A DNA stretch of 64,000 bases. Origin: JAUIIK01 sp041390865 (GTDB lineage: Bacteria; Chloroflexota; Chloroflexia; Thermomicrobiales; CFX8). The notes below the pieces were generated by a model. That model ran no database searches. It was not told where the DNA came from and saw only the letters and a program-made list of their open reading frames with translations. The stretch is from assembly GCA_041390865.1 (NCBI GenBank), contig JAWKPC010000004.1:248001-312000 (forward strand), read 5' to 3'. Below are positions 8,242 through 18,269 of the stretch, piece after piece. Made by a program: the position numbers and the translations under genes. How positions within the stretch are numbered: position 1 is the stretch's first letter; each line of letters starts with the position of its first letter.

Positions 8242-10106
8242 GTGCGTCATCAAACCATCGCGAGTTTCGCGGCCCTGATAATTCTGGCGCTGATTGCAGG
8301 AGGATCGCTCGCGATCGTCGCGCGCCAATCGGATGGAGAGGACCGGGCTGAGACCGACGCGTCGGGCGATGGGTTCGCAGGCTACACCCTGACCGGGACG
8401 ATCGGCGGGCCGCTGATTCCGACGGCTCCGGTCGATGTCGCAGTAACCCGAGACGGCCGGATCTTCGTTGCGGACATCGGGCTCAATAGGGTCCTCGCCT
8501 TTACCCCGGGCGGCGATCTCGATACGTCATGGAGCGACGACGGCATGTCGGAACGTCTGGTCTTCCCGGCCGGCCTGGCGCTCGGGCCGGATGATTCCCT
8601 CTACGTCCTGCAACTCGGCAATGCGGAAGTCCATACGTTCGACAAAGACGGTAATCCCGGATCGACCTGGTCGATCGGCGACAACCAAGGTGTAGCCGCC
8701 GTCGGCGTCCCGACGGCAATCGGCATCGATGCGGGAGGAACGGTCTACGTACCCGATCAGCGAAGCCAGCTGATCCGCCGCTATTCATCAGAGGGCGACG
8801 AGCTGGATAGCTGGCCGCTGCCGCTCGAAGAACTGGACGCCAACGAGATCTGGCCCCGGGACATCATCAGCTGGGACGGCCGGATGCTCATGACCTATCA
8901 GAATATCGACGGCACCGACGGCGGCATGATCGCATTCAGCGCTGATGGGACAACCGAGATCGTCGATGACGCGTTGACCGAACAGCCGGACAGCGAGAGC
9001 TACGTCCCGGCAGGTCTCGCTGTCGACCAGAACGGTGATCTCGCCATCCTGTACCTATCCGATAACGAGGATGAGTCCCCGCTCATCGGCACGGCCGAGG
9101 CGGTCTGGCAACCTGCCGGCATACCGGCGATCGGAGCGATCAACGGCCTGATCTTGCCCGGGCTCGCCTGGGAATCGAATGGGCTTCTGCTGGTGTCCGA
9201 TCCCGATCATCAGCGAATCCGGATCTTCAGAGCCAACGGATCCATCGCTGGAGATATCCAATCGACATCCGGCGATATCCGGTTCGCGGGGCTGGATGAG
9301 ATCACGATCGGCCCGGACGGGACGATCTACGCCGCCGACCCGCTCCTCGGTAGGGTGACAGCCACCGATCCCAACGGCATTGCAGAGACGATCTTCCAGT
9401 TACCCGAAGACCCAGAAGTTCCATTCACGACCGGCTTCACGCGTCAGCGGATGAGAATGGCTGTCGACGGCGCCGGCGCGGTCTACGTGGTTGACGAGTT
9501 CACCGGCCGGATCACCAAATTCAGGCAGGATGGGGAAATTTTGACGGATGACTGGATCGCCGATGACGATCCCGATACGCCATACATCGCGATTATGCTC
9601 GCCGCTGGAGATGAAGACCGGCTCTATGCCGTCAGCATCGACACCCAGGACCAGATCGATGTGTTCACCTCCGAGGGGGAGAATCTCGGCGCGCTGGTCG
9701 AGACGTTCCAGGAAGGGGCGATCCAGGATATCGCTGTAGCTGGCGAGACGATTTATGCGGTCGAGCTGGGCGTCGGCACGTCCCCGATTCGCAGCTTTTC
9801 GACGGACGGCGGCGAGGCTGATGATCTGGCGAACCTGAGCAGCGGCGACGGAAACGCGAATCGTACGGGTTTCGCCATCGCACCTGAACCGGACGGTAGG
9901 TTGCTGGTTGCAGCCGTGAATGTCAAGAGCGGGCCGGGTTCGAGTATCAACTGCTGCGGATGGACCTGGACGGAGATCTGCACCGTCTCGGAACACTTGA
10001 CGTGCCGTTCACGACCCTACCGGATATTGCCGTCGACAGAGATGGCACGTTGTACGTCGCGGCCCCGAACGATCAGGTAATTTATGTCTACGAACCGGCC
10101 TCCTGA
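8242..10106 (+). CDS. Membrane-anchored NHL-type beta-propeller protein, frameshifted near the end
   Basis: An N-terminal membrane anchor (FAALIILALIAGGSLAIVA) is followed by repeated propeller blades of the type DVAVTRDGRIFVADIGLNRV, GIDAGGTVYVPDQRSQLIRR and ITIGPDGTIYAADPLLGRV, spaced about 40-60 residues. This is an extracytoplasmic NHL/six-bladed propeller, usually a protein or ligand binding platform. The original frame degenerates after codons near 9930. A one-base shift restores a coherent last blade (FEYQLLRMDLDGDLHRLGTL, then DIAVDRDGTLYVAAPNDQV) ending at TGA 10104-10106. The indel sits at GGGCCGGGTT, consistent with a sequencing error. Function unknown. Confidence 0.75.
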
Positions 10107-10359
10107 CCGGATCTGATCGGTCCCATGCCGTGTCACGCCGCCATCATCCTGGAGGAACGCTCTGCGGGATGCCCGCCGGACGTGAAGAATCCAGGCAGGC
10201 CGTTGGAGTTGATCGGCAGAGCGTCGTTGGTGCTTCTGGAATCTCCCGGGGAGTGCAGGCAGACCGACATCAAGAGCTGTCGGCATCCTTGACCGTTCTA
10301 ATGTCGCCGGCTACCAGCATATCTCCAGGGACGCCTGTGTCATCGCCGGATAGTCGGGA

Positions 10360-11253
10360 TCAGATCATCCGGAAGAGCACGACGCCGGCAACAACGAAGG
10401 CGGCTCCGATGATCTTCTGCAAGATGCGGTCCCGCTCGCCGAGAAAGAGAATCGCCGCGGCTACCGTGAGGATCGTTGCCGAACCGAAGACCGGACGCAC
10501 GCTCGAAGCATCACCGATTTCCAGCGCCTTGTAGAGCAGAAAGAAATTGAGTCCGAGCAGCAAGCCGACGGCCGGAATTCGCAACTGTTGCAGGCTGATC
10601 TCCTGTCTGGCGCGCGTCCTCACGTCCGGCAGGAAGATGGTCAGCAGCATCGCGGCGATCAATGCCCGCGAGCCGGCATAGAGCGCCGGGGAGAGGCTCG
10701 TTTCGACAACTGTCTTGCCGATCAGCGACGACGCGCTGCCGATGAATACACCGGCCAGGATCATCATCAAGCCCTTCGACGGGCGAATCCCTTCCTGATC
10801 CCATGTCGCGAGGATCGTGCCGAGGACGACGAGCGTCGTTCCAATTATCTTTCCGATTGTCAGACGCTCATCCAGAACGAAGATACCCCCGGCGAAAACC
10901 CAGATCGCGCCAGTCTGCCTGGTTACGGATACCTTCGAGGCCTCCTCCAACTGTCGAGCCCAGGTGATCAACGTGCTCGCCAGCGCGTAGAAACAGCTTG
11001 CGATGCCGACCCAGACAACCGTCCCGACGGACAGGTCGGCTCGTAGCCCGGTGAGCGGCGCGAGCACGCCGAGGAGAAAGACCGCCATCGACGCGTTCAG
11101 CAATAGTGCGAACGTCTGGGCGTCACCGCGATCGGCAAGGAAGATGCGAATGAAGATCGAATAGGCTGAAAAGACGACAACAGCAAGGAGGGTGAAGGTA
11201 AACCAGCTCATGAACTCGAAATCACTTGGAATCTCGACCGGCGTCGAAACCAC
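10360..11253 (-). CDS. EamA/DMT family transporter
   Basis: About 283-297 residues with ten predicted membrane segments in two repeated halves, the layout of EamA drug/metabolite transporters. Recognisable stretches are VWVGIASCFYALASTLITWA at the end of the first EamA unit and SVRPVFGSATILTVAAAILFLGE in the last. Transported compounds in this family include amino acids, nucleotides and cofactors; none can be assigned here. The given GTG start lies 7 bases behind a perfect palindrome (11261-11274). An internal ATG at 11211 is an alternative start and would put the palindrome about 50 bases upstream. Confidence 0.85.
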   Translation of the reverse strand: MVSTPVEIPSDFEFMSWFTFTLLAVVVFSAYSIFIRIFLADRGDAQTFALLLNASMAVFLLGVLAPLTGLRADLSVGTVVWVGIASCFYALASTLITWARQLEEASKVSVTRQTGAIWVFAGGIFVLDERLTIGKIIGTTLVVLGTILATWDQEGIRPSKGLMMILAGVFIGSASSLIGKTVVETSLSPALYAGSRALIAAMLLTIFLPDVRTRARQEISLQQLRIPAVGLLLGLNFFLLYKALEIGDASSVRPVFGSATILTVAAAILFLGERDRILQKIIGAAFVVAGVVLFRMI

Positions 11254-11260
11254 GATTCTC

Positions 11261-11274
11261 TACCGTTAACGGTA
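11261..11274. promoter_or_regulatory. Perfect 14-base palindrome TACCGTTAACGGTA, candidate operator
   Basis: A perfect dyad directly upstream of the EamA transporter start. The shape (ACCGTTAACGGT core) is like that of TetR- or LacI-type operator half-sites. No regulator gene of either type is adjacent. It most likely controls the transporter. Confidence 0.45.
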
Positions 11275-11443
11275 AGACGCGGTTCGGCAGCGTTGCATGT
11301 GAAACGGTTCACTATCAGGGCACAGTCGGGAACTGGATGGCTGGATGATCTGCTCTTCCGCGGTTGTTCCAGGTAGAGGCGTAGCTTCTGGAGCCCTCTC
11401 CACTCGATGTTGTCGGCAGATCTCGAACTGTGACGGGGCTGTC

Positions 11444-12925
11444 TTAACCCGATGGTACGTCGTCGTCCTGCGAGCCGTCGGCGGTCACAGCCGGAATGAC
11501 GGTGATTGCATCCTCCAGGATCATCGTCCGGTCCGGCAACGTGCCGTCGGGCCAGTCAACATCGACGCGAAGCGACCAGAACCCCGGATCATCGAGTTGG
11601 ATAAATCCCTGGTAGTGCCCGTAGCCGAGGAGCCCGAGTGTCAGGATCGTCGCCGGGGCTGCCATCTTCCCGGGCGGGGTCCAGGTTACCCGGATACTGT
11701 CCGGCGGCTGGAAACGCGCGCTCCCGGGGATGGATCGACCGATCGCCGGTGATCGGGTGAACGGCGAACGTTCGAGCGTACCATGCTTCCGGGGTTGGTA
11801 TCGAACGGCTGATATTCAGCTGCGCGGCGGCCAGCGGCCGCTGGAAATGGTACTTCCCGGCACCCGGCCCTCGATCGCCGGCGAGCTGCCGTACGTCCGC
11901 TGAAGAGCGCCGGTGATCGATTCGAGCGAGATGCGATCGACGACCGGCATATCGAGGGCCGGGGCCAGCCGGTCGCGGTGTCGACGGGCGAGAGCGTTGT
12001 CTCTCCGCTCCCTGCGCTTCCGGCTTGCCTTGCGGACTCCGGGTGATAGAGCGTGCGGCTGTCGCTGCGCAGGAAGTTCCCGCAGTCCGGTTTCGGGCAA
12101 CCAGTGATCGACGATCGTCCAGCTTGAGGCGTCGATCACCCAGGATGCCGGAAGCCTCCGAGCGTTCCTTCGGCATGATCCGACGGCCGTCCGAGATTCA
12201 GCCGGTTCGCCGATAATCTCGATTTTCTGATCTCGTCGTCCGGGATACGTACATCGGGATCGAGCGGCATCGATCCCCGCCAGCGCCTTGTCGAAAGGTT
12301 GAAGACCGCCATCTGAGGCTCGCCGGCGAGGGGGATGAAGAGCCAGCGGGCCAATGGGTGAGACAACCTGCTGGCAGCTGGGCAGCGGATCGGCGACCTG
12401 CTGGAACGGATCACACGCCGTTCGAGGCTGCCCCGCCCGAGATCGAAGACGATGGGACCGCGAGCTGATGGTAGTGCTGGGTGTGCTCGACCATGTCTCG
12501 GTTCCGGCAATCAACTGGTTCCCTGCAGATAGAAGAACTGGTTGTCAGGCTGGTCGAATAGACCGCTCACCGACCTTCTCACCGCCCGGGGACGCCATAG
12601 GATAGGAAACACCAGTAGGTCTGCGTAAGCCCTGCTCTTGGGCGGAGGTACATCGCTGGACGCACAACTGACTGCTCCGGAGCTGGCGCGCATGGAGCCG
12701 ATGTCGGCGGCAAAGCCAGTGAGGTTCGTCGATTATTTCGCAATGCGCCGTCCTCCCGGCCTGGCACCACATCGATTCAGACCAGGATCGCGCACGGCGC
12801 CACGTAGCGACGCCGACGACGCTCAGATCGACCGCGACGCTCATCCGGAAATCGATCCAGTTCCCAGCGAGAACCTCGTCATCGGTCCTGACGGCAGCCA
12901 GATCTCCTCTGTGACAGACCGCCAT
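11444..12925 (-). pseudogene. Remnant of a surface/secreted protein gene
   Basis: No intact frame spans this region, but protein-like segments follow each other on the minus strand in different frames: WLFIPLAGEPQMAVFNLSTR near 12310-12370, SWVIDASSWTIVDHWLPETG near 12080-12150, TPEAWYARTFAVHPITGDRS near 11740-11800, and a coherent last piece (TPPGKMAAPATILTLGLLGY to the stop at 11444). The order and the natural composition suggest one gene for a beta-propeller-like or copper-resistance-like extracellular protein, broken by several frameshifts. The density of breaks is higher than elsewhere in the window, so true decay is more likely here than base-call error alone. Boundaries are approximate. 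Confidence 0.45.
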
Positions 12926-13508
12926 CGAACGCCCCGGTGACGTGATCCAGGGCTGTGCGGTTCACCTCTCTGAACGCATAAACAGAGCAGAAACGACCCA
13001 CGGCCATCATCCGGAGCAACGACAGGGACCCCGGCTCCGGCAGGTCCGCCTCAGCAGTGGAATATCGTCCAGACGGTTCCCTTCGCACCAGCCAGGTTCG
13101 ATGATCAACTCACGGGCTGATAGACGACCTGTCGCTGATCAGCCATTTGGGCCGATTGTCGCCGCAAGCGAGGCCGAATGCCGCGCCCTGTGTCAGTTGA
13201 AACCCAGGCTAAAGCCCGAATCGAGTCACCGGAACCCGGTCACCGGGTGCCGTCCCGCGAGCGGTGAAAAACGCCGAGGGCGAGAACATATCGATGAGAT
13301 GCAGCGCTGGATAACTCCAACCGAAACAGCGCTCCCGGCGCGCCCTGGTCAGCAAAAGGCGCCGGAGTGATCGCGCTGGATCTCCGGCCAGACTGAGCCA
13401 GCTGGGGCGCATCGATCGCGAGCAGACATTGCTACAAAGCCGTAAATCATCCGGCCCCGCCAAGCTCTCGACGGGCTGAGATCAGCGAGTTTGTGCGCTT
13501 CGCACGGA

Positions 13509-13982
13509 TCAGCGGAGACCAGCTCGGAGGAGAGACGAGCGCATCGCCAAGCTGGTCGACCTGATAGCCCGCCGAAGAGACGACCGCCACGACTGCTCGC
13601 TGCGATCGCTGGAGACGCAAAAGCGCCTGCGCAGCTGTGCCCGGCAGATTGCGGTCGATGTCCGGCTTCGATCAGTGTTTCGCGCCGGGCGTTCGGGAGA
13701 GTCCCACGAAGCCGAGATTCGCTCGCGCCACTCCCGGACCAGTTCCCGAAGCGCCAGATGCTCGAAATCTCTCCAGCTTGCCGCTATCGAGCGTCGCTGA
13801 CGCCGACCAGCGTCCGCTCGACCAGGTCTATTGACCAGGCGCTGCTCCCGGTCAGGAGATAGGCAACCCGAAGCATCGACGGCAGACGCAGTTAGCTCTC
13901 TACACGCCTCCGGATCGCCATCCCGGCATCGTTCGAGTAGGTCCTGACTATCCAGCGCTGATTGTCCTTGCTTTATGAGCAA
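13509..13982 (-). pseudogene. Remnant of a sigma-70 family (ECF/SigE-like) factor gene
   Basis: The opening LDSQDLLERCRDGDPEACREL is typical of a sigma region 2 start. Right after it the similarity continues in another frame (LRVAYLLTGSSAWSIDLVER), which matches the RVAYLLTGD..AEDLVQ pattern of sigma region 2. Further down a third frame carries ALLRLQRSQRAVVAVVSSAG and YQVDQLGDAL, a region-4-like helix-turn-helix. At least two frameshifts are needed to join them, so no functional protein is encoded as given. The broken surface-protein remnant downstream on the same strand may have been its operon partner. Confidence 0.5.
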
Positions 13983-14373
13983 CGCCGCGTTCCTGGCGGC
14001 AGCCCGGCATTCCCCTGTCTTTCAACCACATCGAGAACCAGTCGAATGTGCAGGATCGTCATCTGAACGAGTGTCCGCGCAAACGGGCAACAAGCAAACT
14101 CAGATGGACGCCAATGTGGCGCTAAACGGTGAAGGCAGACGGCATTCAAGGCGCGTCACCTGTGATAGCGTTCGACAATATGATCCGGACCAATGATAGC
14201 GGTCGCGAACGTGCAACCAGAGACATCCCGCCACGAATCACGATCCTCCCTCCAGCAATCCTCGACGAGTACCTTGCGAGCCCAATCCCGACACAGGAGG
14301 CGATCGTTTCATGCTTAGCGTCAGCGCTCGTCCATGAATTCAGGCGGCGGCGATAGGCTTACGAACTCCTCGC
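13983..14373. other. Gene-free stretch
   Basis: Between the sigma-factor remnant and the 3' end of the amidase. I see no frame with family similarity and no clear repeat. The composition is less GC-biased than coding DNA, consistent with decayed or spacer sequence. Confidence 0.4.
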
Positions 14374-15787
14374 TCAACCAATCTCGGTGAAGCGCAACGT
14401 CGTCCGGTCCTCGAGATAGGGTCCGATGGCCTGCAATCCGATCGGCAAGCCCCCCGCGGGTCTGGCCTGCAGGAAATGCCGTCCCGGGATGTCCCGATAG
14501 ACTGCAAAGCCCTGGATAGGGGAACAGATTGATCGTGTTGACCGTCCCTCCATTGATCTCGAGGTAGCGGAACCCGTCGTCATCGTTCCACTCTGAATGT
14601 GTGAAGGCATTCGTCACGGTGCAAGGAGCCAACAGGACATCCCAGTCGTTGAAAAATCCACGCAACTCCGCCCGGAATGTCTCGCGCCGATCGAACCAGG
14701 AGAGATAGTCCCCAACCCGAGCGACCCAGCCATCCGCTGCGGCTGTCAGGAGCCGGTCCCCCGTCGATCGCAACCCACGCGCGATGCCAGCGGCCACGTC
14801 AGGAGGAACCTCTCCACTCGCCTGAGAAAAGAGTATGCGCAAATATGTCTCGCTGTACTCCGGGAATTCTCCGTTGAACGGGTCGACAACCTGAACGGCC
14901 GCTCCGGCACGGGCGAGTTTGTCCGCCCATTCCTCCAATGATGCGGCGATCTCGTCATCGAGCGGCAGCCAGTCGAAGCGCGGCATGATCGCGATCCGGA
15001 AGTCCGAGAGATTGCCAGCCCGGGCAGCCGGCAGATCGAGCCTCCAGGCGACATCTTCTCCCGGCAGCGGCCCGACCATCGCATCAAATAGAAGCTTGAG
15101 GTCAGCGGCCGATCGCGCGAGCGGCCCCTGGGTCGCCATCGCAAAAGCGGCATTGGGCAATCTACCGCTCGGGAAGTGACCACTCCGCGGCCCAGCGGTT
15201 TCACTCGTCTTGTGACCGAAGAGGCCGCAATATGCAGACGGAACCCGGATCGATCCGGCCTGATCGCCGCCAATCTCGAGCGGCGTCATGCCAGCCGCAA
15301 GCGCCGCGGCCGCTCCGCCGCTGGACCCGCCGGGAGTTCTGTTCAGATCCCAGGGGTTCGATGTCCGCCCGTACAGGGGATTGGCCGACTGGTGATCGGC
15401 CGCGTACGGCGGCATGTTCGTTTTGCCGACAATGATCCCACCACCGCGTTTGATGGCGGTCACGAACGGTGCATCCCAACTGGCGACGATGCCCGCCCGT
15501 TCAGGTATGCCTCCGCCGGTTGCCGGCAAGCCCTCGACGAAGAACGCGTCCTTGACAGTCATCGGCAGCCCCAGAAGCGGCGGATCACAGTGTCCGGTTC
15601 GCCCGGCATCCGCCTCCCGAGCCGAATCGAGCGCCCGGTCGAAGTCGCGGACGACGACCGCATTGATCGGACCGTCCAGCCGCTCGATTCGATCGATATG
15701 GAACCTCGTGAGCTCGACCGACGAGATCTCCCGCTCAGATAATGCCCGGAGCATCCCGGCCGCAGAGGAAAATGGATCGATGCTCAC
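14374..15787 (-). CDS. Amidase-signature hydrolase (frameshift near the C-terminus)
   Basis: About 470 residues. The amidase signature triad regions are visible: Lys in LPMTVKDAFFVEG, the Gly/Ser-rich block TPGGSSGGAAAALAAG, and the nucleophile region IGGDQAGSIRVPSAYCGLFG. Amidase-signature enzymes hydrolyse amides of varied size; the substrate here is unknown. The C-terminal end is broken: after PGTAFPAGQTRGG the reading must change frame at a GGGGGG run (near 14450-14457) to continue LPIGLQAIGPYLEDRTTLRF and stop at 14374. The unshifted frame runs on to 14321 without similarity. This looks like a homopolymer indel. A second amidase is at 35453-36730. Confidence 0.85.
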
Positions 15788-15884
15788 GGATGCCTCCCGG
15801 TTGGGAATTCGCGATCAACTCATGGGTAGAGGCATCATATCAACCGTTGTGGTATCTGCCGGAAAGAAGCAGGTGAATCAGGCT

Positions 15885-16154
15885 TTACGACGAGCTTCGC
15901 ACGGTGGTGAAGCGGATGACGTTGTCCGGATAGTCCGCCTCGGGGGCCGGGTCCATGCTGGACCGGGGACGATCGTAGATCCGGGGAACGCTGGCGTCCG
16001 CATAGTCGTTGAGGCCGAACGCGGCAAAAACCGCCCGGCTGGGGGCCGAGAGGACACGGCTGTTCCCGCGAGATCTCAGGAGTCGTGGAGATTGCTCAGA
16101 GTGACCGAGCTTCTTCATTCCGGCTGATTCCGACTCGTTGAATACGTACACCAT
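15885..16154 (-). CDS. Small protein of unknown function, possibly from a leaderless transcript
   Basis: An 89-codon frame starting MVYVFNESESAGMKKLGHSE. It is not a shadow of a neighbouring gene, because both strands are otherwise empty here. A near-consensus promoter (TTGACC, 18 bases, TATAGT) lies directly upstream and would start transcription at or within a base of the A of the ATG, so a ribosome-binding site is not required. The C-terminal half (FGLNDYADASVPRIYDRPR) has a natural composition. No family is recognised. It could still be noncoding, with the promoter driving a small RNA. Confidence 0.4.
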   Translation of the reverse strand: MVYVFNESESAGMKKLGHSEQSPRLLRSRGNSRVLSAPSRAVFAAFGLNDYADASVPRIYDRPRSSMDPAPEADYPDNVIRFTTVRSSS

Positions 16155-16160
16155 GTACGT

Positions 16161-16190
16161 ACTATACAGACTGATGTGACAATAGGTCAA
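16161..16190 (-). promoter_or_regulatory. Near-consensus promoter with adjacent GTACGTAC palindrome
   Basis: Minus strand TTGACC, 18-base spacer, TATAGT. The palindrome GTACGTAC (16155-16162) begins at the downstream edge of the -10 box, and a second TACGTAC lies at 16143-16149. The predicted transcript start falls at the ATG at 16154. The plus strand also carries a weaker promoter-like pair. Confidence 0.5.
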
Positions 16191-16317
16191 TAGTCGTGCC
16201 CCATCGGGACCGATCATGTGTCCCGAGAGGCTCGATTGTACTGTAAAGAATAGGACAAAAGGGCTATGAAGGGATGGGTACAAAGGTCACAGTCCAGGTA
16301 TCAGGCTCTCTGGATTG

Positions 16318-16824
16318 TCAAGCAGTCATATCAGGGGATGGCCGTGAATCATCCGGGCCATGACCGCGGCGGTAGGCCATGAAAGTACGGTTGAAGGTGA
16401 TCACGACCGTTCCGTTCTGGTTGTAGCCTTCGGTTCGCGCCGTCACGATACCGAGATGGGGGCGGGATTGCGACTCGCGCTTGTCGAGAATCTCCGAACG
16501 GGAATAGAGGGTGTCGCCTTCAAAGACCGGGTTGGGCAGCCGGATCTCGTCCCATGCGAGGTTGGCAAAGACATTCTGGGTCAGGTCGGTAACGCTCTGG
16601 CCGGTAACGAGCGCCAGGGTAAACGCCGAGTTGACCAGCGGTTTGCCGAACTCCGTCTGGGCGGCGTAGTGGTGGTCGAAGTGGACGCGCGCCGTGTTCT
16701 GGGTCAAGAGCGTGAACCAGCTATTATCCGTCGTCGTCACTGTCCGGCCGAGCGGATGCTCGTAGACATCCCCGACCTCGAAATCCTCGTAGAAGCGTCC
16801 CTGCCAGCCCTGCTTGGTCGCCAT
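16318..16824 (-). CDS. MaoC-like hotdog-fold dehydratase
   Basis: 168 residues. FYEDFEVGDVYEHPLGRTVT opens a MaoC domain, and the hydratase region with its conserved Asp/His lies around NTARVHFDHHYAAQTEFGKP. Enzymes of this type hydrate enoyl-CoA or mesaconyl-CoA esters in the cytoplasm. FEGDTLYSRSEILDKRES is also typical of the mesaconyl-CoA/(R)-hydratase branch. The acyl-CoA dehydrogenase downstream of it in chromosome order (17011-18171, same strand) makes a role in CoA-ester breakdown plausible, but the two genes are separated by nearly 190 bases and need not form an operon. Confidence 0.88.
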   Translation of the reverse strand: MATKQGWQGRFYEDFEVGDVYEHPLGRTVTTTDNSWFTLLTQNTARVHFDHHYAAQTEFGKPLVNSAFTLALVTGQSVTDLTQNVFANLAWDEIRLPNPVFEGDTLYSRSEILDKRESQSRPHLGIVTARTEGYNQNGTVVITFNRTFMAYRRGHGPDDSRPSPDMTA

Positions 16825-17010
16825 GATCGATCCTCGTCTCCATCTATGCAGCAGTGTACGCCGCGATCTTCGAACCAGTCAGGATAGCGCAGAAATCCGG
16901 ATCAGGAAGCAACAGACTCAGTTCCTAATCATCGGTGAAGAATACTGCTGCACAATTGCCATAAAGGATCAGCGATCATGAAGACGCCGAGCGCCCAGCG
17001 ACTATCCATC

Positions 17011-18171
17011 CTAGAACGAACGCGGTAGACCGAGGACGTGTTCGGCGAGGTAGGAGAGAATCAGGTTGGTCGAGATCGGGGCCACCTGGTAGAGACGGGT
17101 CTCGCGGAATTTGCGCTCGACATCGTACTCCCTGGCAAAGCCATAGCCGCCGAAGGTCTGAAGCGCGACGTTGGCGGCCTCCCAGGACGCATCAGCCGCC
17201 AGCAATTTGGCCATGTTCGCTTCCGGGCCACACGGCTCCCCTGCGTCGAACAGCTCTGCGGCGCGCTCGACCATCAGCGATGCCGCTTCGACGTTCGCGT
17301 ACGCCCGTGCCAGCGGAAACTGAATACCCTGGTTCTGGCCGATCGGCCGCTGGAAGACGACCCGCGTCCTGGCGTACTCGGACGCTTTCTCAACGAACCA
17401 GCGCCCGTCGCCGACGCACTCGGCCGCGATCAGGATGCGTTCGGTGTTGAGCCCATCGAGCAGATAGCGAAAGCCCATCCCCTCCTCACCGATCAGGCAG
17501 GAAGCGGGTACTTCCATGTTGTCGAAAAAAAGCTGGTTGGTGTCATTGTTAATCATGACGTCGATCGGCTGGATCTCGAAGGCTTCCGGGTCGAGCGTCT
17601 GCTGCTCGATCAGGAACAGCGAGAGGCCGTGGGTGCGCCGTTCCACCTGATCCAGCGGCGTCGTCCGGGCGAGCAGCAGCAGCAAATCCGAGTTGTTGGC
17701 CCGTGAGATGAAGATCTTCTGGCCGTTGACGATGTAGTAGTCGCCGTTGCGCACGGCTGTCGTTTGCAGGCGCGTCGTGTCCGTACCGGAGTTCGGTTCT
17801 GTGACGCCGAATGTCTGAAGCCTGAACTCTCCGCTTGCGATCTTCGGCAGATAGTATTGCCGCTGCTCCTCGGAGGCGTGGCGCAGCAGGGTGCTCATGT
17901 ACATCTGTCCGTGGCACGGTCCCGCCGCGCCGCCCGAGTGATTCATCTCGCCGGCGATGACCGCCGCCTCGCTGACACCGAGCCCGAACCCGCCATATTC
18001 CTCGGGGATCAGGGCGCTGAGATACCCGAGCGAGATCATCTCATCGACGAATTCGCTCGGGTACTCCCCGGAGCTATCCTTCTTCCGCCAGTATTCCGGC
18101 GGATAGCGCTCGCAGACTTCACGGACCCAGCGGCGCAGCTCGGCATGCGTTGGTTTCGTCGCGGTCATCAT
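17011..18171 (-). CDS. Acyl-CoA dehydrogenase family protein
   Basis: 386 residues, a typical FAD-dependent acyl-CoA dehydrogenase: an N-terminal helical domain, the FAD/substrate block FGVTEPNSGTDTTRLQTTA, the beta-domain (NGQKIFISRANNSDLLLLLA) and the C-terminal block QTFGGYGFAREYDVERKFRE. In canonical members the catalytic base is Glu in a YEGT motif close to the end. Here the aligned segment reads YQVAPISTNL, so that Glu is absent, as in a known branch of the family with a different or relocated base. The start is one of two adjacent ATGs. The true acyl substrate cannot be assigned. Confidence 0.9.
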   Translation of the reverse strand: MMTATKPTHAELRRWVREVCERYPPEYWRKKDSSGEYPSEFVDEMISLGYLSALIPEEYGGFGLGVSEAAVIAGEMNHSGGAAGPCHGQMYMSTLLRHASEEQRQYYLPKIASGEFRLQTFGVTEPNSGTDTTRLQTTAVRNGDYYIVNGQKIFISRANNSDLLLLLARTTPLDQVERRTHGLSLFLIEQQTLDPEAFEIQPIDVMINNDTNQLFFDNMEVPASCLIGEEGMGFRYLLDGLNTERILIAAECVGDGRWFVEKASEYARTRVVFQRPIGQNQGIQFPLARAYANVEAASLMVERAAELFDAGEPCGPEANMAKLLAADASWEAANVALQTFGGYGFAREYDVERKFRETRLYQVAPISTNLILSYLAEHVLGLPRSF

Positions 18172-18269
18172 TCACCTACTCTTGGGAAAAGGTAATGGGT
18201 GACAGCAAAAGACGGCCAGAGAAAGCGCCGCCCGGTTTTCCTACGACCAACCCACTACAACCTACAAAC

